A stretch of 64,000 nucleotides of DNA. Source: Takashimella koratensis. Taxonomy: Eukaryota; Basidiomycota; Tremellomycetes; Trichosporonales; Tetragoniomycetaceae. This document shows positions 57,931-64,000 of this stretch, piece by piece. Location of the stretch: positions 806,001 to 870,000 of the forward strand of contig BCKT01000009.1 in the NCBI GenBank assembly GCA_003116875.1. Reading direction: 5' to 3'. Below the pieces are notes generated by a model. That model saw only the letters and a list, made by a program, of their open reading frames with translations, had not been told where the DNA came from and did not search any database. Position numbers and translations under genes: made by a program. Every line of letters starts with the position of its first letter. The first letter of the stretch is position 1.

Positions 57931-60423
57931 TCACACTACCTGGCTCAATCTCTCATGCAGCTCGAAGATTTCAGCTTTAGTCTTCTCAATGTGTTGTCGG
58001 ATCAATGAAGCTTGTTCAGGGATGCCAACCTCCATGGATTCCCATTGCTTCAAGTCCTCGAATTTCCCGTTGACTTGCTTTCGAAGTTTGTCCGCCGTCC
58101 GTGACTTGTCCTTGTTTGCTGGATACGAGAGCTCGAGGGACGAGAGGAATTTGTCGGATTTGTGAGGTGTGCTTGCCAGCCCACCCGAAGACCAGCGCGG
58201 TCCCCACGTCGGCGTCGGTAGAAGAAACTCGTCGTCCAAATGATCCGGTGAAGCCGACGTCGAGTCTTGTGAGAGTGCTGGTACCGTTGTTTGGCTTGAG
58301 TCGATGTCAGAGTCGACAAGGGGATGCATGTAAAGCCAGTCTCCTGCCCATGACGCGTAGACGCTGATTTCGAGTCGAGCCTCGGTCTCGTCGATCGACG
58401 CCTCGAGGAAAGTTTGGAATTCCGGGTGGTTATCGCGAAAATCGGTAGGTACATTTTTCAGGTAGTCGGGAAGTTGGTAACGCGCAAGGTAGCTGTTGGT
58501 GTTGGAAGTGTGCCTCGGTGGGTTCGAAGTAATGTCGGTCGTTTTGAAAGTTGGGTCGTGGTGGTTGGTCTCGCTAAAGCCCCGGGTCGGGATGTTTTTG
58601 CCGGGGGAGAAACCCGTCTCTTTATCGATTGAATGGGCGATATCGTCGGCGGAATGAATGCTACCGGTCAGCGAGTTTGAGCCAGCAGTCAACGTAGTCG
58701 TGGCGTCGTCACCCATCCAATCTTCGGCATACATCCGCCCCTTCCTGGGCTGACGGTGATTGGTATGATTTCCATCAGAGACACGGCAGTCGTGAAAGGC
58801 AGAGGCGGAAAGTGTTGAAGAGGCAAGATTGTCGACGGGAGAGACAAGAGGAATGGCGCACATGTGTCCCGCAGCCGAAAGAGGGATAACTGGCGAATGA
58901 TCGTCAACATACTCCCCCTGAACCAAGTCCTCCAGAACTGATGCATCGTATTCGAACTGGTCCAACATAGGTGTAGGGCCTTCACTCCATCCGCTCGTTC
59001 CGTAAGACGCTGACCGGGCAGTGGCGCTACTGGCTGGGACCCCTCGATCGCGATCAGCTGGAGTATGCCAATTGGGTCGGTGATCACCCGTTCCGAACTT
59101 GGTGGCGTTTGTGTCCCTCTGCTTATCAGACCACGACTCAAAAGACCGAGGCGGACTTTCGGGATCCGGTTTCTTCTCGCCTTCAATATACAGCCGATAG
59201 TAGATCAGAAGCCCTTTATTCCGTTCCCAATGAAGATGTATGACTCTGCGACCAAGTCGAGCATAGTATTCAACAGTCTTCTCCTCGTGGTACATCCGCG
59301 CAGGCAGGGCTTTATCTGGATCCGAGGACCAGCAGTCGCGCTTGAGCTTGATAGCTCTGGTGACAACAACAATTACAATCATTGGATTACTTCTACTAGT
59401 TGGAGCTATGGCAAAATCAGCTCAATTAGGACTACACACATGGCTACCTGATGCTTCTTTGAACATGTAGTATGGGTGCATTGGAATTTTGTCTGAGTTT
59501 GAGTCTAATCCTAATGGGTTACCACTTCCGTGTGTGTGTAGTGTCATTAAGTGCATAATTGCTAATGCAGATAGTAGGAATGGAAGTAAGTAGTGTAGTG
59601 AGAAGAATCGGCGATTCGATCAGCACGGTCCTCATGCGTGCATGCCAGATGCCAGGGAGAACTCACTTGAGCCGACTAGTCTCGATCTTGAACGGTGCAT
59701 CAGCGGGCCCAAAAAGCTCACGCAAATACCCCTCACCGCCGTCGGTATGGATGTCGTAGCCAGCTCCGTCCGGTGGAGTATCTGGATCTAAGGTTAACAA
59801 CCCTGGAATCTACTATGCGAGGCTGATCGCCAGAGTTGACAGCCCAACTCACAGAATGGACCGACATCAGAAAGTCTAGACAAGAGTAAACGCCCCTCTG
59901 TCAGGTCGCGGTCGATGGTGTTGCTAAGAGGTTCATCCTCTGGGTGGAGGAACCATCCGACCCCTGCTCCTTGTGAAGCATTGCAAGCAGGCGCCTGCAG
60001 TTTGTACGTTCGGGGCGGGTTCCTCGACTGGTGCGCAGTTGATGGCGGAGGTGAATTGCGGGTGTTATAGATTGGAGCAGATGGACGCCTATCGTATCGG
60101 TCACCATTACGAGACTGCCTATCTTCTTGGTGTTCATATCGGGAGCGGTAAGAGGCAGCAGGTGGGAGAGAGTACTGTCTCGACCTTGGATAGTCGTAGC
60201 GGGAAGGTTGGTAGTCACGAGGAGGTTGGTCACGCAGAGTTGGAAGATGAGGAGAGGGCGACCTGTAACGAGCTCGAGGGTGGTACGCGTCGTCGTCGTA
60301 TGAATGGTATCGCGGATAAGGACGCGGGGAGCGGGATCGAGGATGGGAGCCCCGGTGATCCCAATCGTCGAGGCGGTTTCGCTGCCTGCCTCTCGCCGGC
60401 TCTGGATACCAGTGGCGATCCAT
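57931..60423 (-). CDS. Array-2 gene H, intron carries a mitochondrial insertion (705 aa)
   Basis: Three exons: 60423-59853, 59787-59667 and 59356-57931, closing at 705 codons from the ATG of [16 protein letters not shown]; an upstream in-frame ATG at 60546 would add 41 residues. Exon 1 is an Arg/Ser/Tyr-rich RS-like tail ([13 protein letters not shown] and similar). Exon 2 is short ([14 protein letters not shown]) and ends IETSRLK at the phase-2 intron. Exon 3 begins with [13 protein letters not shown] and a divergent first module ([15 protein letters not shown]), a polar linker, the second module ([14 protein letters not shown] to WLYMHPLVD) and the coiled coil ([14 protein letters not shown]) ending IFELHERL. 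The intron between exons 2 and 3 is 310 bases, far longer than its 55-76 base counterparts, because of the mitochondrial fragment annotated separately. Confidence 0.7.
59362..59607. other. Nuclear mitochondrial DNA insertion (NUMT): nad5 + cob fragments
   Basis: Plus strand 59362-59454 reads [19 protein letters not shown] followed by [10 protein letters not shown], a diagnostic stretch of NADH dehydrogenase subunit 5. Directly abutting, minus strand 59607-59455 reads [19 protein letters not shown], then [14 protein letters not shown] and [10 protein letters not shown], a diagnostic stretch of cytochrome b. Both fragments are uninterrupted and A/T-rich, unlike the flanks. They come from two mitochondrial genes in opposite orientation, joined end to end. 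They lie wholly inside an intron of gene H; removing them leaves about 64 bases, a normal intron size. This fits capture of mitochondrial DNA during double-strand break repair. Confidence 0.92.
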
Positions 60424-60763
60424 GCTTTGAGTAAGCAGGTGAGGTGGGAAAGAAGAAAAGTCGATGGAGAAGAGAAAAGTGGGATCAAAGTAGACGCGCT
60501 GCGGAGTTTCGCGTGCGGATGGGAGGGGGTCCTTTGAGCCATCCATGTGGCCCTCGACCCATCATTTCTGTATCCTTGCGCCCATCAATAGGGAGGTCGA
60601 AAGGGATTGCGGGGGTCAGACGAGTGCGTAGATACAATCACTGTGCGCAGACCGAGTAGCCCGGTGCCACCTAATCTCTCCCGTGGAACTCTTTCTGACT
60701 GAACTGATCATGTCTCCATTATTTTCTCACATGAACGTTGTATGGACCAAGCCATGCGATACT
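60424..60763. other. Spacer between array-2 genes H and I
   Basis: Promoter of H and 3' region of I. An extra N-terminal extension of H up to 60546 is possible. No other gene supported. Confidence 0.4.
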
Positions 60764-63030
60764 TTACCCACTCTGAGTCTCTGCCAACTTCTCCTGCAGC
60801 TCAAACATCTCCCTCTTCGCTCTCTCTACCCGATCTTCGATGTATCGCCTTCTATCCCGTTCGAGCGCCGAGTTGTCCCTGACCCTTTCCCAGTTTTCCA
60901 ATTCCTCCACCGCCAAGTTGAACCGTTTGCCCAGCTCCGCCGTATCGTAGACCGTGGTGGTGCTTTCTCGCGTCCGCCCTGCTATTGCCGCGCTTGATGT
61001 CACCGAGGACGTGGCTGATGACGCGCTGGTGATTGTCTCGCTCAGTCGCTTGGAACCTCCAACGACAAGGTCCGGGCCGTTGGTCAAGCTACTGGGCTGT
61101 TTGGCGGGTTATTGAGTTGACTCTGATTGCGATGCTGTACCTTTTGACTTGCGCTTCTTTCGAATCGATAGGAGAGGAGAACAGCTTTGAGACCGGCGAG
61201 TACGGGTTGACGTCGATCTGGGGCCCAAAACACCAGAAGAAGATCGATTCTCTAGACCTGTCTGGAGGGCGATCTGAGAGTTGTCATATCATGCTCACCC
61301 GCGTCGCTGCTAGAAGCCGGTGGACTAACGGGAGCCTCGACGGACACGGTGCTTCGCCACGCCTGGTACTTTCTTGGATAGAAGTACAGGAAGCGTGCGC
61401 TCCATTTATGATAAAGAGCCATGTTGGTCTTCGACTCGTATTCTTTGATTGCTGAGTTGATGAACTCGTCGCATTCGCGGTTGCCGGATCTCTGTTCCGC
61501 CTTGGCGAATCTTCTCAGGTGCTTGGGGATAGATTTCTTGTCGACATGTCGTGGTCGTTTGGCAGGTGGCCTCCCGTTGCCTCTGAACTGAGGAGTTTTG
61601 GGTGAAACCTGCTTGGGGGAGGATAACTCTGGTGACGAGTCGTCGAAGAGAGAAGGCGGCAAGATGTCTGGGATCGAGCGGCGAGCAGGTAGTTCCTGCT
61701 CCAGTCGTCTTTGGACACGCTTGGGGGGATGCACCGAGAAGATCCCTGCATAGTCGGAAACCGAGTCCTCGCTACTTGATTGCTGTTCAGAATCTTCGCA
61801 AAGGTTGACCACGTCCGTGTCGGAGCTTTTCTTACCGTTCGAGTCGTCGTACGTTTCGTTGGCTTCGTAATCGGAGTCGATTGACGCCCTGACTTGGGGA
61901 ACAGACAAACGTGCTTGGCGGTCATCGGCAGCATTCGGTGCGGAGAGGGTGCCGGGAATAAAGTCTAAGATGCGGACGCCTTCTTGACCTTTTTCGGCGG
62001 CTGACTTGGCTTGCTCGGAGGTGGGAAGTTCATTTGAGTTCCGGAGAAAACCTTTGCTAGAGGGTTTGAAGTTGGCCGAGAGGGTATGTTCGGGCGACAA
62101 CGTGAGAGTGAGAAGATCTTGTGGCGCTTTGGGTTCCTTCTTTTTCGTCACGAGTTTGTGTCGTTGAAAGTCCACTCCTAGTCCCTCGGCGGCATCCCAG
62201 CGAAATCGCAGGATTGTTCTTCCAGTCCAGCTTTTTCGAACACTGTCTTCATGACGAGCACGCGCAAGCGACGCCTCTACCGGATTTGAAGACCAACAGC
62301 TTCTCTTCAGTTGCGCAAACCTTAGGGAAAAAGTTGAGCATGCGAAGGAAAGACAGCGTCACATAGCTGAGCATTGACTCACCGTATCCATTGAGCCTCA
62401 ACAGGAGCAATCTGCAGCTGTCGAGGAGGCTGTGAGGGCGCAGAATCGTTGGAGTTGATAAGTGACCTAGGTTTCTCCTCGATGAAATGACTGTCGTTAT
62501 CGAGCTCATCGACTTCAACTCATGTATAGGAAGTGGGAGGGTTCTGAGCACGAGCATAGATCACCGACAGAAGCTGAGTCTACGTACCACCCCTTGCTGT
62601 GGACATGCAACGTTGCGGAGTGGGTGAGGTAACACGCCAACCAGGTCTTCGTTCCAAACATCCCGGGGTCGATGTTTGTTTAACAGCCGTGCGATTCTCC
62701 TTGGAGGGGCGAGATTGGGGGTACGGTACGGCCTATAAGACAACTTCAGCCAGCAAGACGACTACAGAAAGCTGGGACTCTCCGGTGGTGAAAGGAGAAA
62801 ACGGTCGCTTAGTAGTGGGGTGGTGAGGAGCCTATGGCTGTAGGACTCACTTGTGAGACAGTCGAGAGGCTTTCAGGAGATGAAGGCCCTGATGGTGGCC
62901 CAGAATCCTGCGAGTGTTGTCTCGGAGATACGTAGGTTTGCTGTCGATGTGGAAGTGGAGAATGGGGAGCGCAGCCGTGAGTCACGTGAACAGTGTGCCG
63001 CTTCGTCTGTCGCAAAGTTAGCCCCTCCAT
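60764..63030 (-). CDS. Array-2 gene I (618 aa)
   Basis: Five exons: 63030-62851, 62732-62588, 62518-62383, 62320-61258 and 61096-60764; all have AG acceptors and GT donors, and the frame closes at 618 codons. The N-terminus is short and lacks strong RS repeats. The third exon is the acidic one (VEVDELDNDSHFIEE) and ends EAQWIR at the conserved phase-2 intron. The fourth begins FAQLKRSCWSSNPVEAS with the first module (LRFRWDAAEGLGVDFQR), a linker, and the second module (SIPKHLRRFAKAEQRSGN to FLYFYPRKY). A 161-base intron separates this from the coiled coil (VEELENWERVRDNSALERD) ending MFELQEKLAE. An intron before the coil is also seen in E, but not in C, D, F or H. Confidence 0.68.
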
Positions 63031-63623
63031 GATTGAGAAGGGGAGCAACTCCAAGTGGAATCAAAATGATTGTGAGAGAAATGTGAGAATTTTGTGAAAA
63101 GGTAAAGTGGAGATGCAATTTCGAAGTCGGCAAGATACTGTACTGGCGCTCCGTGCGGTGACCGCTTGGACCATATAGACCTGCCTTTGGGGCAAGAGGG
63201 GTATCAGGGAGTAGCACAATGCAGGTGTTTGTGACTGCTAGATTGAGACACGCAGGTACACTAGTACCTTGCATACTGTAGCCTCAATCAGCGACTCAAT
63301 AAACAGATGTAACAGCTTTCCACGAACAGTTTCGCCAGGGGTGGTCGCCGCAAATATCGAATTGGGCGCTGTTTATGATAATGTGGACTCGTTTGGAGAC
63401 CATACGTGTAGCCCTTATGAAGCTGATACGAGCCTCGGGCTTAACCCTGATGATGATACAGTATCAACTACAAATTGCCATGTTACCCTTTCCCAAATCA
63501 TAGATAATGATATTTTGACCGAGCGACCGAGTGTATCACTGAGCCTACTCAATATCTTACAGTTGCTCGCTCAGTTCGATGTCTTTACGAAGCTATTACA
63601 GTTGATGAGAATCTAAAATATCT
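63031..63623. other. Spacer between array-2 genes I and J
   Basis: About 590 bases, locally A/T-rich. A plus-strand open frame at 63269-63616 has no ATG start and no recognisable sequence; not called as a gene. Confidence 0.35.
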
Positions 63624-64000
63624 TCACTTTGATCTCGTCTCTCCCAGCTGCTTGTACAGTTCCATTACCTTTGCCTCTGTCTTCGTGATCATCTCAGCAC
63701 AGAACGAGCGATGCTCGTCGGCATGCGTCCCAAGTCCCTGCCACATCTTGAGTCGGTCGATTTCAGCATTCAAGCTATCACGGATCTTGTCAGTCGGCGT
63801 GTGAATATCCGTAGTGTCGCTGTTTACCGCCTCGGGAATAATGTTGCTCGAGCCTGATCCGGTCCCGTTGAAGGCCTCCGATTGGAAGTCAATGCCAGTA
63901 GGAGTGAAGTCAGATCTCCAATTGCCTCCCTTCCTTCGCACTTTGGGCCGCGGGGATGAACGCGTGTCATCAACGTCAACGTCGGTGGTGTTGTCGGTGT
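63624..64000 (-). CDS. Array-2 gene J, 3' end only (runs off the window)
   Basis: Open on the minus strand from the right edge to a stop at 63624-63626. It shows an acidic Asp/Val-rich stretch (TDVDVDDTRSS), a short basic stretch (RPKVRRKGG), a linker, and the family coiled coil (NAEIDRLKMWQGL, then 'AKVMELYKQLGETRSK'). Its Trp is at the position of the KWE tryptophan of the other copies. The modules upstream must lie beyond 64000, so the array continues to the right. Confidence 0.6.
   Translation of the reverse strand, partial: TDNTTDVDVDDTRSSPRPKVRRKGGNWRSDFTPTGIDFQSEAFNGTGSGSSNIIPEAVNSDTTDIHTPTDKIRDSLNAEIDRLKMWQGLGTHADEHRSFCAEMITKTEAKVMELYKQLGETRSK

Noticed and set aside
63269..63616. Plus-strand 115-residue open frame
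   Set aside because: No ATG start, no promoter-like context, composition not gene-like.
34309..64000. Mating-type locus or NLR-type cluster as the identity of the array
   Set aside because: No homeodomain, pheromone receptor, NB-ARC/NACHT P-loop or repeat domain is visible in any member.
1..64000. CRISPR arrays, rRNA, transposases or reverse transcriptases
   Set aside because: None seen on either strand; no spaced direct repeats, no DDE or RT motifs, no long terminal repeats.

Overview
The window is nuclear DNA of a fungus, most likely a basidiomycetous yeast of the Tremellomycetes. Genes are dense and rich in introns. The introns are mostly 45-120 nt, with GTGAGT or GTAAGT donors, CTGAC-type branch sites and CAG/TAG acceptors. 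The recognisable proteins (BMS1, NPL4, Atg6/Vps30, Sct1/Gpt2, COG5) are fungal in form. The class assignment is inference from intron style and gene structure.

Layout. (1) Positions 1-6718 hold a plus-strand tandem array of five diverged copies of a small protein family that I cannot name; two copies are damaged. A possible extra small gene lies at 853-1376. (2) Positions 7389-30077 hold single-copy housekeeping genes: a small unknown protein, a LENG1/CIR_N-type splicing-associated protein, NPL4, ATG6, a glycerol-3-phosphate acyltransferase (SCT1/GPT2 type), a BRD7/9-like bromodomain protein, BMS1 and COG5. Exon models were built by hand and all close in frame, apart from small uncertainties noted in the entries. 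(3) Positions 30078-33549 hold gene relics plus a pair of related genes, one full length (347 aa) and one truncated (112 aa). The full-length one weakly resembles the fungal gasdermin-like fold. (4) Positions 34309-64000 are one minus-strand tandem array of ten genes (here A to J) of an undescribed, strongly diverged paralog family that runs off the right edge.

The array at 34309-64000 is the main find. The complete members share one architecture: a disordered, often Arg/Ser-rich N-terminus; a phase-2 intron; a module of about 55 residues with CW...W..DGLG; an acidic disordered linker that often carries a MDVD-like motif; a module of about 60 residues running from IP.HL to LYMYPRKN; and a C-terminal coiled coil of about 45 residues with a KWE core. 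Copy G is a decayed duplicate of F. Copy E has a one-base frame break at a nine-base homopolymer. Copy B has two versions of the second module. Copy H has a mitochondrial DNA insertion (nad5 plus cob pieces) inside an intron. Nothing in the sequence identifies the biochemical role. Tandem expansion, divergence and pseudogenes suggest a fast-evolving, lineage-specific function, possibly nuclear or RNA-associated given the Arg/Ser-rich tails.
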